A DNA stretch of 64,000 nucleotides, from positions 62,001 to 126,000 of the forward strand of contig NZ_JBPOEU010000010.1 of the NCBI RefSeq assembly GCF_051251695.1, given 5' to 3'. A program made the translations under genes and the position numbers. The stretch comes from Maritalea sp051251695 (GTDB lineage Bacteria > Pseudomonadota > Alphaproteobacteria > Rhizobiales > Devosiaceae). Of the stretch, positions 17,286 to 26,568 are shown in pieces. Numbering within the stretch: the stretch's first letter is position 1; the number at the start of each line of letters is the position of its first letter. The notes beneath the pieces were generated by a model. It ran no database searches and had not been told where the DNA came from. It was given only the letters and a program-made list of their open reading frames with translations.

Positions 17286-18716
17286 TTAGGGTTGTGTGTA
17301 AGCCGTTTTAACACTGGTATAGAATTCAGCCGCATAGCTGCCTTGCTCGCGCGAACCAAAACTAGACCCCTTCGTGCCACCAAATGGCACATGATAATCA
17401 ACGCCTGCCGTTGGCAGATTGACCATCACCATGCCCGCTTGCGCATTGGCTTTGAAGTGGCTTGAATACTTGAGCGAGGTGGTGCAAATACCAGACGACA
17501 GGCCAAACTCGGTGTCGTTCGCGACCGCCAGAGCTTCATCATAGTCTTTGACTTTGATCACACTTGCGACAGGGCCAAACACTTCTTCTTGGTTGATACG
17601 CATACCGTTTGTCGTTTGTGTCACCAAAGCTGGTGCCATATAAAAACCTTCAGTGTCACGGTTCAGCCGCTGACCGCCAAATACCTTGCCACCTTCTTTT
17701 GCGGCAACGTCCACATAGTCTAGATCTTGCTGGAGTTGGCTCTCATCGACCACGGGGCCAATTTGTGTATCTGAGCGCAGCGCGTGACCAACATTTAGGT
17801 TAGACAAACGTTCCTCAACAGCGCTCACGAATTTATCGTGAATGCCTTGTGTCACAACCAAACGCGACGATGCAGTACACCGCTGACCGGTTGAGAAAAA
17901 CGCCCCGTTGACGCAAGCATCAACTGCGATATCCAGGTCAGCATCGTCCAATACAACCATGGGGTTTTTGCCACCCATTTCCAGTTGTACCTTTTTAAGC
18001 AACTTGCCGCATTCCGCAGCAATGCCCTTCCCTGTGGGAACAGAGCCTGTGAAGCTGATGGCGTTGATTTTGTTTGATCCAATAAGCTTGGGCCCAACTT
18101 TGGAGCCGCGACCAAACACGAGATTAAACACGCCTTCTGGCAGACCAGAACGTGAAATAATATCGGCCAACGCATAGGCACAACCCGGCACCAATTCAGC
18201 TGGCTTAAGCACAACGGCATTACCGTAGGCCAATGCAGGCGCGATTTTCCAAGCTGGAATGGCAATTGGGAAGTTCCAAGGCGTAATCAGCCCAACAACA
18301 CCAATTGGCGAACGGGTCACATCTATATCAACGCCGGGACGAATAGACGCCAACACGTCGCCTGTTTGGCGCAATGTTTCACCCGCGAAAAACTTAAAGA
18401 TTTGGCCAGCACGCCCTGCTTCACCAATGCCTTCAGGCAAGGTTTTGCCTTCTTCACGCGATAAAAGTTCGCCCAATTCAGCCTTACGCGCCAAAATTTC
18501 AGTGCCGATAAAATCAAGCACATCAAAGCGCTGTTGCGGCGTTGAAGCGGCCCATTGCGCTGCGGCTGTATGCGCTGCATCGATTGCGCGGTCCATATCT
18601 GCGGCTTCAGAAACAGCAGCATGGCCCAAAATGTCGGACGTATCAGACGGGTTGATATTTGGGGTGCTGGCAGAAGTTTCTTCCCACGCGCCACCAATAA
18701 AGCTCTTATATTCCAT
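17286..18716 (-). CDS. Aldehyde dehydrogenase, probable 2-oxoglutarate semialdehyde dehydrogenase
   Basis: 476 residues of the NAD(P)-dependent aldehyde dehydrogenase family. The catalytic Cys280 is in STGQRCTAS, the general base Glu246 in QLEMGGKN, and the cofactor site in FTGSVPTGKG. In the hydroxyproline pathway this step oxidises 2,5-dioxopentanoate to 2-oxoglutarate, feeding the citric acid cycle. It lies between the deaminase (44 bp away) and the oxidase (59 bp) genes. The family alone would allow other semialdehydes; the operon makes the assignment probable. Confidence 0.85.
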   Translation of the reverse strand: MEYKSFIGGAWEETSASTPNINPSDTSDILGHAAVSEAADMDRAIDAAHTAAAQWAASTPQQRFDVLDFIGTEILARKAELGELLSREEGKTLPEGIGEAGRAGQIFKFFAGETLRQTGDVLASIRPGVDIDVTRSPIGVVGLITPWNFPIAIPAWKIAPALAYGNAVVLKPAELVPGCAYALADIISRSGLPEGVFNLVFGRGSKVGPKLIGSNKINAISFTGSVPTGKGIAAECGKLLKKVQLEMGGKNPMVVLDDADLDIAVDACVNGAFFSTGQRCTASSRLVVTQGIHDKFVSAVEERLSNLNVGHALRSDTQIGPVVDESQLQQDLDYVDVAAKEGGKVFGGQRLNRDTEGFYMAPALVTQTTNGMRINQEEVFGPVASVIKVKDYDEALAVANDTEFGLSSGICTTSLKYSSHFKANAQAGMVMVNLPTAGVDYHVPFGGTKGSSFGSREQGSYAAEFYTSVKTAYTQP

Positions 18717-18760
18717 TTAGTTATTCCACTTTTCGGGCAATTAGATTCAGATTGTTCAAG

Positions 18761-19720
18761 TTAGGCTGCAAGCGCCAAAACATCAGGCTGCTGGCTCCAG
18801 CTTTGATACCATGTCTGGAACAATTTGAATTGGCGCTCCGCATAGTTTCGCTGACTATCTGAGAGTGCATCTGTTTGATTGAAATGCAAAGTGTATTCAG
18901 CGTCGCCCTGCAAAACCATCATGTGTTTATAATAGAGCACCAAATCTGCGCCCTCATCAAACGAGGACAAAACTTGCATAGCGGCATCAAGTTCCTGCGC
19001 TCTTAGGCGAGCGATCGCATCGCCCGCAGCGGCTTTTTCGCATAGCGCAACAAGATGCAGCGCTTCTTTGGGCAGCGCGTTGCCAATGCCCGTAATGGAG
19101 CCACCGGCGCCACAATTGATATAGCCGTGGAACACTTGGGTATCCACACCAATCATGAGGTTCACACTGTCGTCTTGTGAGGTGATAAATTCAGCCGCGT
19201 ACCGAAGATCGTCCGCGCCGCCAAATTCTTTAAAACCAATCAAGTTTGAATGATCTTTGCGCAAATCAAAGAACAGATCGGCACGGGTCGCAAAACCATA
19301 ATAAGGGCTGTTGTAAATCACTGAAGGTAAATCAGGCGCTGCGTTTAGAACTGCTGCAAAGTGTTGGCGTTGCGCTGCCATTGAGCTGCCGCGAGACAGG
19401 ACGCGCGGGATAACCATCAAACCATGTGCGCCAACTTTTTGTGCGTGCGCTGCATGTTCCGCCGCGATTTTTGAATTGACCGCGCCAGTGCCCACAATGG
19501 TTGGAATGCCAGCTGCAACAAGACGGGCAACGCCTTCCATGCGGTCAGCGTCGCTCAGCAAGGGCCAGTCGCCCATGGAACCGCAGTAAACAACTGCGGA
19601 CATACCTGTATCAATCAGTTCTTTTCCTTTGCGCACCAACGCATCAAAATCCACACTGCGATCAGCTTTGCAAGGTGTCATTAGCGCCGGAATACAGCCA
19701 GAAAAAATGTTCGTGTTCAT
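18761..19720 (-). CDS. DHDPS-family 1-pyrroline-4-hydroxy-2-carboxylate deaminase
   Basis: 319 residues with the dihydrodipicolinate synthase/N-acetylneuraminate lyase fold. The Schiff-base lysine is Lys164 in LIGFKEFGG and the catalytic tyrosine is in VIYNSPYYG. In hydroxyproline operons this enzyme deaminates and dehydrates pyrroline-4-hydroxy-2-carboxylate to 2-oxoglutarate semialdehyde. ATG 19720 is preferred because AAGGA lies 7 nt upstream, placing the earlier ATG (19735) before the ribosome site. It is the promoter-proximal gene of the operon. Dihydrodipicolinate synthase itself is unlikely given the context. Confidence 0.82.
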   Translation of the reverse strand: MNTNIFSGCIPALMTPCKADRSVDFDALVRKGKELIDTGMSAVVYCGSMGDWPLLSDADRMEGVARLVAAGIPTIVGTGAVNSKIAAEHAAHAQKVGAHGLMVIPRVLSRGSSMAAQRQHFAAVLNAAPDLPSVIYNSPYYGFATRADLFFDLRKDHSNLIGFKEFGGADDLRYAAEFITSQDDSVNLMIGVDTQVFHGYINCGAGGSITGIGNALPKEALHLVALCEKAAAGDAIARLRAQELDAAMQVLSSFDEGADLVLYYKHMMVLQGDAEYTLHFNQTDALSDSQRNYAERQFKLFQTWYQSWSQQPDVLALAA

Positions 19721-19841
19721 AGTCTTATCCTTCATCGATCGGATTTAAACTTCGATAATTCATCAGAAATTTCAGCTTGTCACCAGCACGATCACTTGCC
19801 CGAAAATTGGGAACGAAAGGTGAGGTTCGATGGCGTTATAT

Positions 19842-19868
19842 TATCCTATATCATAAATTGGATACAAT
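19842..19868. promoter_or_regulatory. Candidate operator upstream of the hydroxyproline operon
   Basis: Between the LysR gene and the first catabolic gene, TATCC (19842-19846) and GGATA (19860-19864) form an inverted repeat. The overlapping 12-mer ATTGGATACAAT (19857-19868) is close to the ATTGTATACAAT type of site used by FadR-subfamily GntR proteins. A GntR gene of this subfamily lies at 22193. Binding is not shown. Confidence 0.35.
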
Positions 19869-19996
19869 CTTCAATATTCTTTATTTGGCGAATGTTCTTT
19901 TGGATAAGCAGAAGAAAAATCTGAGCGCGAGAACCCATAACCTGCAAGGCTAGCGTGCTAACTATATGACTTTAAGCGGTTTTTCGCGATGTAGCC

Positions 19997-20887
19997 CTAA
20001 GCTTCTTTGAGAACTTGCTCGAGCATATCAAAAACTACTCGAATTTTTTTCGATGTATGTAGTTCTTGATGCGTGACCAGCCAAACTGGAAAATCAATTG
20101 GTGGCACATGCGGCCAAATCCGAACAAGCTCGGGTTCCGATTTTGCAATTGCATCAGCGGTCACGCCCACGCCTAAACCTGCCCGCAACATTTCATGGGC
20201 AACCAGCGCACTTGTGCACCGTAATGTAAATTGATCCAACCTTAAGGTTAGCCCGAGACTTTTACATACTTCAATAAACTGAACGGGATCACGTGGCCCT
20301 ACAAATTCAACATTCTCATGATCTTTCGAACCGGGGCGAAAGCCAATTTGGTCCAGATATGACTGAGAGGCATAAAAACTTGCCGTCCAGTTTCCTACAA
20401 GCTTGGCAACCAAGCTTGCCTGGGCTGGTCGTACGTGGCGAACTGCGATGTCCGCATCACGACGCTTTAAATCTTGAATCTGATCAGAAGAAAATATCCG
20501 TATCGTCAAACCAGGCGCCGACTTTTTCAATCGTCTGATGGCCTTCGTTATAAACTTCACACACAGAGTATCGACCGCGGTAATGGAGACCTCACCGGAT
20601 ACTTCATTATTGACAGTTTGTGCCACCATTGAAATGCGACTTGCTGCACTCCCCATATCGCGCACATGTTCGAACAATTGTTGTCCGGCCACTGTCATGG
20701 TCAGCCCGCGGGTACTGCGTTCAAACAGCAATAGGTTCAAGGAATTCTCTAGCCCTGCAATCTGCCGAGTAATGGTAGGTTGGGTAGTGGAAAGGATACG
20801 CGCTGCGCCACTGAAGCTGCCTTCTTCGGCTGTAGCCAAAAAAGCGCGCACTTGGTTCCAATCAAAGTCAACTTCCTGCCAGTTCAT
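19997..20887 (-). CDS. LysR-type transcriptional regulator
   Basis: 296 residues: an N-terminal winged helix (FLATAEEGSFSGAARILSTT, then PTITRQIAGLE) and a periplasmic-binding-protein-like effector domain. It lies 276 bp upstream of the hydroxyproline operon in the same direction and is divergent from a small membrane-protein gene at 20985. LysR proteins usually control a divergent neighbour, so the DUF6326-like gene is a likely target; control of the hydroxyproline genes is possible but less certain. Confidence 0.88.
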   Translation of the reverse strand: MNWQEVDFDWNQVRAFLATAEEGSFSGAARILSTTQPTITRQIAGLENSLNLLLFERSTRGLTMTVAGQQLFEHVRDMGSAASRISMVAQTVNNEVSGEVSITAVDTLCVKFITKAIRRLKKSAPGLTIRIFSSDQIQDLKRRDADIAVRHVRPAQASLVAKLVGNWTASFYASQSYLDQIGFRPGSKDHENVEFVGPRDPVQFIEVCKSLGLTLRLDQFTLRCTSALVAHEMLRAGLGVGVTADAIAKSEPELVRIWPHVPPIDFPVWLVTHQELHTSKKIRVVFDMLEQVLKEA

Positions 20888-20984
20888 ACATTTACGTATA
20901 CCGAAACCACAAAACTAGGCAATTCCTATTTTGTTGGCGTATATATACTCTGAGCTGAAACGAGATTAGATTGAAGGATCAAAA

Positions 20985-21398
20985 ATGACGAACCAAAATT
21001 CACGTCAAATTTTATCCACCTTGTGGGTATTCCTTCTGCTCAACATGGTTTTCCGCGACATCCACGAAATTGGAACAGCCGAATTCTTGAACGAAGCTTT
21101 GACAGGCAAGGTCAACGGGACAGTTATCACAGATGAATTGATGTTGATCGGGTTCGTTTTAGTCGAAATCCCGCTGGCAATGATTATAGCATCGCTTTTT
21201 CTACCTGATCGCATATGCAAATGGATTACTATTTTTGCCGCAACACTAACCGGCGCAATCCTCGCGCTTGGACTGCCCGGTGACTTAGATGACCGTGCCT
21301 TTGCGGCCGTAGAGTTCATCGCACTGAGTTCTATTTGCTGGATTGGTTGGCAACTGCCGTCAAGAACGAAAGCTAGCACTCAATTTCAACGCAACTGA
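20985..21398 (+). CDS. Small four-helix membrane protein (DUF6326-like)
   Basis: 137 residues with four hydrophobic segments (LWVFLLLNMVFRDIHEIG, a second around LVEIPLAMIIASLFLP, then two further helices). The pattern, including LNMVFRDIHE near the N-terminus, resembles the uncharacterised DUF6326 family. No catalytic motif is visible. It is divergent from the LysR gene and is followed 71 bp later by a methyltransferase gene. Confidence 0.7.
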   Translation: MTNQNSRQILSTLWVFLLLNMVFRDIHEIGTAEFLNEALTGKVNGTVITDELMLIGFVLVEIPLAMIIASLFLPDRICKWITIFAATLTGAILALGLPGDLDDRAFAAVEFIALSSICWIGWQLPSRTKASTQFQRN

Positions 21399-21469
21399 TT
21401 GCCTTGCATTTGCACGAGACGTCATCCGCACCACATCAGTTACCATCAGACAGTTAAAAGGAACACAGC

Positions 21470-22087
21470 ATGAGCGCTCAATCAGTACGTTTTTGGGATA
21501 AACAGGCAAAAAGCTACGCGGAACGGCCAGTCAAAGACACAACGTCTTACGAAGAAATGCTTGTCCAAATTGCGCAACGGCTAAAGCCCGAGGACAAAGT
21601 GCTTGAGATTGGCTGTGGTACAGGCAGCACAGCGGTCCGCATGGCCGAACATGTTTCGAGTTGGACCGCAGCTGACATTTCACCTGAAATGATCGACATC
21701 GCAAAAAACAAAGCTGCACCTGATAACGCCAATTTTTTGGTTGCCGAAGCCGATTCCGAGTTTGCCGATGCACCCTTTGATGTGGTGTGCGCCTTTCACA
21801 TTCTGCATTTGGTGCCTGACCCAAAAGCAACACTGCAAAGCATTTTCGACCAACTCAAACCCGATGGTTTGTTTATCTCCAAAACAGCATGCATCGGCGA
21901 GATGGGCTTTTTGCCCCTCATATTCTTGCCGATAATGAAGCTATTTGGCATTGCGCCTCCTTTGCATGTCCTTTCGAAGGACAAACTAGAGGGTTTGATT
22001 GAAAACACTGGCTTCAAAACGATCGATTGTCGAATTTTCGGCACCAGTAAATCCAGCATTTATGTTGTGGCACAGCGCCCACATTAG
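21470..22087 (+). CDS. Class I SAM-dependent methyltransferase
   Basis: 205 residues with a Rossmann-type AdoMet site: VLEIGCGTGSTAVRMAE (motif I), then the acidic AADISPEMI at strand 2 and DAPFDVVCAFHILHLV (motif for strand 4). A second half without recognised specificity follows. AAAAGGAACAC is an adequate ribosome site before ATG 21470. The acceptor substrate is unknown; related small enzymes methylate lipids, quinones or small metabolites. Confidence 0.8.
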   Translation: MSAQSVRFWDKQAKSYAERPVKDTTSYEEMLVQIAQRLKPEDKVLEIGCGTGSTAVRMAEHVSSWTAADISPEMIDIAKNKAAPDNANFLVAEADSEFADAPFDVVCAFHILHLVPDPKATLQSIFDQLKPDGLFISKTACIGEMGFLPLIFLPIMKLFGIAPPLHVLSKDKLEGLIENTGFKTIDCRIFGTSKSSIYVVAQRPH

Positions 22088-22192
22088 CCATTCTGGGCAG
22101 TTCATTGCCCTTCAAATCATCTCCGGGGATGGCGAAATCAAATGCGCTGAGATATATTGGAACGACAAAATTGATTTGAATTGAGCATTAAT

Positions 22193-22861
22193 ATGAAGCT
22201 GAGCACCGTGAATGTGCGCGCCGCTGCTTCGGCTGCGGACCTTATATTTGAGGCCCTGCGCGAAGCTATTTTTACCGGAGAACTAAAATCCGGCGAACAT
22301 TTGCGTCAGGACGCTTTGGCGGAAATGTTCAACACGTCGCGCATCCCTGTCCGTGAGGCTCTTACGAAGCTAGAGCAGCAAGGATTGGTGAAAACCGAAC
22401 GGTTTCGCGGCACGACAGTTTCGTCACTTTCTGCGGACGAAGTGAAAGAGATTTTCGAATTTCGCGCGTTGCTGGAAGGCGAAGTGATTAAGCAAGCAAT
22501 CACCAATATGGACGACGAAACATTGGTGTTGGCAAAAGAGCATTGCGATGCATTTTCCAACGAGAGTGATTCTGCAAAATATGGCGAATTGAACCGCAAT
22601 TTTCACTATTGCCTATATGAACGGGCTAATCGCCCCTACCATTTGCATATCGCAAAAACCACGCTTGACCGCATTGAAAGTTATCTGCGGGCGCAATTGG
22701 TTTTAACCGATGGCATGAGCCGTGCGCGGCGCGAACATATGGGCATTTTGCAAGCTTGTGTTGATCGCGATGGCGACCTGGCAGCAAAGCTGACCCGAGA
22801 GCATATTCTTGGTGCCAGCGAGAGCTTGATCAATTATCTCAAAGACCAGGAAACAAAATAA
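22193..22861 (+). CDS. GntR family regulator, FadR/FCD subfamily
   Basis: 222 residues: a GntR winged helix (LREAIFTGELKSGEHLRQDA, then TSRIPVREAL) followed by an all-helical FCD ligand domain with metal-binding-type histidines (ELNRNFHYCLYERANRPY, later REHMGIL). ATG 22193 is chosen over an in-frame TTG at 22181. FCD regulators often respond to organic acids made by nearby catabolic genes. Candidate targets are the hydroxyproline operon, which has a GntR-like site upstream, or itself. No partner gene adjoins. Confidence 0.85.
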   Translation: MKLSTVNVRAAASAADLIFEALREAIFTGELKSGEHLRQDALAEMFNTSRIPVREALTKLEQQGLVKTERFRGTTVSSLSADEVKEIFEFRALLEGEVIKQAITNMDDETLVLAKEHCDAFSNESDSAKYGELNRNFHYCLYERANRPYHLHIAKTTLDRIESYLRAQLVLTDGMSRARREHMGILQACVDRDGDLAAKLTREHILGASESLINYLKDQETK

Positions 22862-22862
22862 A

Positions 22863-22884
22863 AGGCGGGAAAACCCGCCTCTTT
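22863..22884. terminator. Terminator between convergent gntR and peroxiredoxin genes
   Basis: AGGCGGG (22863-22869) and CCCGCCT (22874-22880) form a perfect stem with an AAAA loop, followed by CTTT. The A residues on the left allow use from both directions. Confidence 0.85.
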
Positions 22885-22906
22885 AATTCATCATTTATCG
22901 ACAGAA

Positions 22907-23467
22907 TTAAGCGACTGCTTCTTTAGCAAAAGGCTTATTGTCTTGGATCCAAGTAAGCACAAATTCAGGTGCTGAAAACTCATATGGATCGCTCTCAATA
23001 TCGTCTTGGAAACCAGCTTCTTCGAACCAGCCAACGATCTCACCGTCATCAACAACAGTTGCATAACGCCAAGAGCGATAGCCAAAACCAACATTTTCTT
23101 TTTTGACAAGCATGCCCATTTTGCGGGTGAACTCACCAGAACCATCTGGGATCAAACCGACATTTTTTACGCCCTGCGACTCACCCCATTTGTTCATCAC
23201 AAACGCATCATTTACAGACAAACAATAGATCGCATCGACACCAGCTTCTTGGAATTCACCGAACATTTTTTCAAAATTCGGCAATTGATATGTCGAACAT
23301 GTTGGCGTGAAAGCACCCGGTAGGGAAAATAGAACAACCCGTTTGCCAGCAAAATAGTCAGCGGTTGTTTTGTCTTTCCAGCCAAATGGGTTTGGACCTT
23401 CAATAGATTCGTCGCGCACGCGTGTTTTAAAAACAACGTTTGGCACTTTCATTCCGACTTTAGCCAT
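22907..23467 (-). CDS. Peroxiredoxin (PrxV/AhpC-TSA superfamily)
   Basis: A 186-residue thiol peroxidase reducing H2O2 and organic peroxides. The peroxidatic cysteine is Cys57 in PGAFTPTCSTY, and VNDAFVMNKW is a further type-V signature. The C-terminal 20 residues after VLTW extend the usual domain of about 160. The second ATG (23467) is preferred because AAGAGGT abuts the first ATG (23473) too closely. The thiol reductant partner is not encoded nearby. Confidence 0.88.
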   Translation of the reverse strand: MAKVGMKVPNVVFKTRVRDESIEGPNPFGWKDKTTADYFAGKRVVLFSLPGAFTPTCSTYQLPNFEKMFGEFQEAGVDAIYCLSVNDAFVMNKWGESQGVKNVGLIPDGSGEFTRKMGMLVKKENVGFGYRSWRYATVVDDGEIVGWFEEAGFQDDIESDPYEFSAPEFVLTWIQDNKPFAKEAVA

Positions 23468-23721
23468 GTTCATACCTCTTGATAGTTGTTGTTTTTCCGA
23501 AACTTCTCGTCCAAACTTTAAGCATCACTATAAGGGGACTACTACCCTTTTAAGAGCTGAGATTTGAGGCGATGAAGCGTCAGAAATTTCGAGTAAATTG
23601 TTTGGATGAGTGAATAAGACATTCCCTGTACATGGGCAAGCCAAAAGCCTCAGAAATCACAACAATGAGCGCATATGCCTCACCATTTGTAACTAATACG
23701 CAAAAATTCAAATTCAAAAAC

Positions 23722-23760
23722 TTGACTAGATGGTCAGAAAAGATTTGACCTTTTGGTAAA
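23722..23760 (+). promoter_or_regulatory. Two RutR-like operators upstream of preTA
   Basis: TTGACTAGATGGTCAG (23722-23737) differs at two bases from the RutR consensus TTGACCAnnTGGTCAA. TTGACCTTTTGGTAAA (23745-23760) also differs at two. Their starts are 23 bp apart, about two helical turns. They lie about 125-160 bp before the preT start in a 416-bp region with no other gene-like content. Confidence 0.7.
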
Positions 23761-23883
23761 AATATCGAATATTTTATGGTGAAGGAAAGTGTTGTCACAA
23801 TTTTTGGGTACCATCCGGTTTGAGGAGACTGGATGAGATGAAGCCCCATTAAATGGTGACTATGATTTTGGGGAGGACAATTG

Positions 23884-25239
23884 ATGAGCGAAACAGATTT
23901 CGTCTCGCGGGATATCCGTTCTGGTCGGCTGGACCAAATAGACTACGATTCAAATTTTGAGGATTTGCACGCGCCGCTAAATCACCATGAAGCGGTGGTT
24001 GAGGCAGAGCGTTGCTATTTTTGCTATGATGCGCCCTGCATGACGGCATGTCCGACCAGCATCGACATTCCCCTCTTCATTCGACAAATATCCGTCGACA
24101 ATCCAATTGGCTCTGCAAAGACCATTCTCAACCAAAACATTCTTGGGGGCATGTGCGCCCGCGTTTGCCCCACTGAGACATTGTGCGAAGAAGTTTGCGT
24201 TCGCGAAGAAGCGGAGGGCAAACCGGTTAAGATCGGCCAACTCCAGCGCTACGCCACAGATCATTTAATGGCGGAAACCAATGAGCATCCATTCAAACGC
24301 GCGGCTTCAACCGGCAAGCGTGTCGCTGTCGTTGGCGGCGGCCCCGCAGGTCTATCATGCGCGCACCGCTTGGCGATGCATGGTCATGATGTTGTTATTT
24401 TTGAAGCCCGTGAGAAATCAGGCGGACTAAACGAGCACGGCATTGCAGCCTATAAAACCACCCATAACTTCGCTCAGCTAGAGGTTGAGTTTGTGTTGGG
24501 TATTGGCGGCATTAAAATTGAACACGGTAAGGCCCTTGGCGCAGCTATCAATCTAACGGCGCTTAGAGAAGAATATGATGCGGTGTTCTTGGGGTTAGGA
24601 TTAGGCAACACAAATGGTCTTGGCCTTACGGGTGAAGATAATGACGGTTGTCTTGATGCCGTCGACTATATCGAAAAGCTGCGCCAGACAGATGACCTTT
24701 CCACATTAGAGGTTGGGCGCGATGTAGTGGTGATCGGCGGTGGCATGACCGCCATTGATATTGCTATCCAGACCAAGCTGCTTGGCGCTGAAAATGTCAC
24801 CATCGCTTATAGGCGTGGCCAAGAGGCAATGAATGCTAGCCTTTACGAACAAGAGTTAGCCCAGACCCACGGCGTTGTTATTCGCCATTGGTTGCAGCCA
24901 AAAGCGCTCATCTCCAATGATCAAAATCAGATCACGGGAATCGAGTTGGAATATACCGCCCAGACGAATGACAAACTGGAAGGCACTGGTGAAACCGTAA
25001 AACTCGAGGCTGATCAAGTATTTAAGGCCATTGGCCAAAAGTTTGATTCAAGTACTTTAAGTGACGCGGGTATTGACCTTGAGGCGCGCCGCATCAAAGT
25101 CAACGAGAAGGGCAAAACCTCCCTTAGTAAAGTTTGGGCCGGTGGCGACTGTGTTGCTGGCGGGGAAGACCTCACCGTTGCGTCCGTTGAAGATGGCAAA
25201 GTTGCTGCACAAGACATTCACTCATTTCTATCACGCTAA
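23884..25239 (+). CDS. preT: NAD(P)-dependent dihydropyrimidine dehydrogenase, subunit PreT
   Basis: 451 residues resembling the glutamate synthase small subunit. An N-terminal helical iron-sulfur domain has two cysteine groups (CYFCYDAPCMTACP near 40-55 and GGMCARVCPTETLC near 85-100). FAD and NAD(P) folds follow (VVGGGPAGLSCAH, later VVIGGGMTAIDIA). It takes electrons from NAD(P)H and passes them to PreA to reduce uracil or thymine. ATG 23884 has GGAGG 7 nt upstream. preA begins 18 bp downstream. Confidence 0.9.
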   Translation: MSETDFVSRDIRSGRLDQIDYDSNFEDLHAPLNHHEAVVEAERCYFCYDAPCMTACPTSIDIPLFIRQISVDNPIGSAKTILNQNILGGMCARVCPTETLCEEVCVREEAEGKPVKIGQLQRYATDHLMAETNEHPFKRAASTGKRVAVVGGGPAGLSCAHRLAMHGHDVVIFEAREKSGGLNEHGIAAYKTTHNFAQLEVEFVLGIGGIKIEHGKALGAAINLTALREEYDAVFLGLGLGNTNGLGLTGEDNDGCLDAVDYIEKLRQTDDLSTLEVGRDVVVIGGGMTAIDIAIQTKLLGAENVTIAYRRGQEAMNASLYEQELAQTHGVVIRHWLQPKALISNDQNQITGIELEYTAQTNDKLEGTGETVKLEADQVFKAIGQKFDSSTLSDAGIDLEARRIKVNEKGKTSLSKVWAGGDCVAGGEDLTVASVEDGKVAAQDIHSFLSR

Positions 25240-25257
25240 CCGAATAGGAGAACCGAT

Positions 25258-26568
25258 ATGGCTGATCTATCGACCACTTTTTTAGGCATCAAATCGCCAA
25301 ACCCTTTTTGGTTGGCATCCGCACCACCAACGGACAAGGCATATAATGTCGAACGTGCATTTGAAGCAGGATGGGGCGGCGTTGTTTGGAAAACATTGGG
25401 TGAAGAAGGCCGACCCGTCGTCAACGTAAATGGCCCGCGCTATGGCGCTATTTTCGGCCCTGACCGGCGTTTGATGGGGCTCAACAATATCGAGCTGATC
25501 ACGGACCGCTCGTTGGAAATCAACCTTCAAGAAATGACCGACGTGAAAAAGCGTTGGCCAGACCGCGTGATCATCGCCTCAATTATGGTCCCATGCGAAG
25601 AAGAAGCTTGGAAGGCAATTCTGCCTCGCGTCGAAGCAACGGGCGTTGACGGAATTGAACTCAATTTTGGTTGTCCGCACGGCATGAGCGAACGCGGCAT
25701 GGGCGCTGCTGTTGGCCAAGTGCCTGAATATATCCAGATGGTCACTGAATGGTGCAAAAAATACTATTCAAAGCCCGTCATCGTAAAACTAACACCGAAC
25801 ATCACTGACGTGCGCCACCCTGCCCGTGCAGCAAAAGCTGGCGGTGCAGACGCCGTGAGTTTGATCAACACCATCAACTCCATTGTTGCCGTGGACTTAG
25901 ATAATTTCGCCCCTGTGCCAACAATTGATGGCAAAGGCTCACATGGCGGCTATTGCGGTCCTGCGGTGAAACCAATCGCGATGAACATGGTGGCAGAAAT
26001 TGCCCGCGACCCAGAAACAGCTGGTTTGCCAATTTCAGGCATTGGCGGCATTTCAACCTGGCGTGACGCGGCTGAGTTTATCTCATTGGGTTGCGGCAAT
26101 GTACAAGTTTGCACTGCAGCCATGACATATGGCTTTAAGATCGTTGAAGAAATGATTTCTGGCCTATCCGAATGGATGGATGAAAAAGGCTTTGAAAGCA
26201 TTGATGACTTTATGGGGATGGCCACACCAAATGTGACCGACTGGAAACACCTCAACCTCAACTACGTTACCAAAGCCAAAATTGATCAAGACTTGTGCAT
26301 TAGCTGTGGGCGTTGTCATATTGCCTGCGAAGACACATCGCACCAAGCGATTACCAGCTTAGTGGATGGCGCACGTAAGTTTGAGGTGATTGACGATGAA
26401 TGCGTTGGGTGTAACCTTTGTGTAAATGTCTGCCCGGTTGATGGTTGCATAACAATGGAGCAAATTGGCGGCGTCGACCCGCGCACCAATAAAGAGATTG
26501 ATCCAAATTATGCCAACTGGACAACCCACCCCAACAACCCCAGCGCGGTCACCGAGCCTGCCGAATAA
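25258..26568 (+). CDS. preA: Dihydropyrimidine dehydrogenase, catalytic subunit PreA
   Basis: 436 residues: a dihydroorotate-dehydrogenase-type FMN barrel (ELNFGCPHGMSERGMGAA near 140-160, VIVKLTPNITD, IGGISTWRDA) and a C-terminal two-[4Fe-4S] ferredoxin domain (CISCGRCHIAC and CVGCNLCVNVCP). It catalyses the first reductive step, uracil to dihydrouracil and thymine to dihydrothymine. The pair with PreT mirrors the E. coli PreT/PreA enzyme and the two halves of the mammalian enzyme. Two RutR-like boxes lie upstream of the operon. Confidence 0.92.
   Translation: MADLSTTFLGIKSPNPFWLASAPPTDKAYNVERAFEAGWGGVVWKTLGEEGRPVVNVNGPRYGAIFGPDRRLMGLNNIELITDRSLEINLQEMTDVKKRWPDRVIIASIMVPCEEEAWKAILPRVEATGVDGIELNFGCPHGMSERGMGAAVGQVPEYIQMVTEWCKKYYSKPVIVKLTPNITDVRHPARAAKAGGADAVSLINTINSIVAVDLDNFAPVPTIDGKGSHGGYCGPAVKPIAMNMVAEIARDPETAGLPISGIGGISTWRDAAEFISLGCGNVQVCTAAMTYGFKIVEEMISGLSEWMDEKGFESIDDFMGMATPNVTDWKHLNLNYVTKAKIDQDLCISCGRCHIACEDTSHQAITSLVDGARKFEVIDDECVGCNLCVNVCPVDGCITMEQIGGVDPRTNKEIDPNYANWTTHPNNPSAVTEPAE

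Noticed and set aside
23468..23883. Small gene between peroxiredoxin and preT (e.g. 23580-23849 minus)
   Set aside because: No ribosome site or recognisable family; the region contains two RutR-like boxes and reads as promoter DNA.
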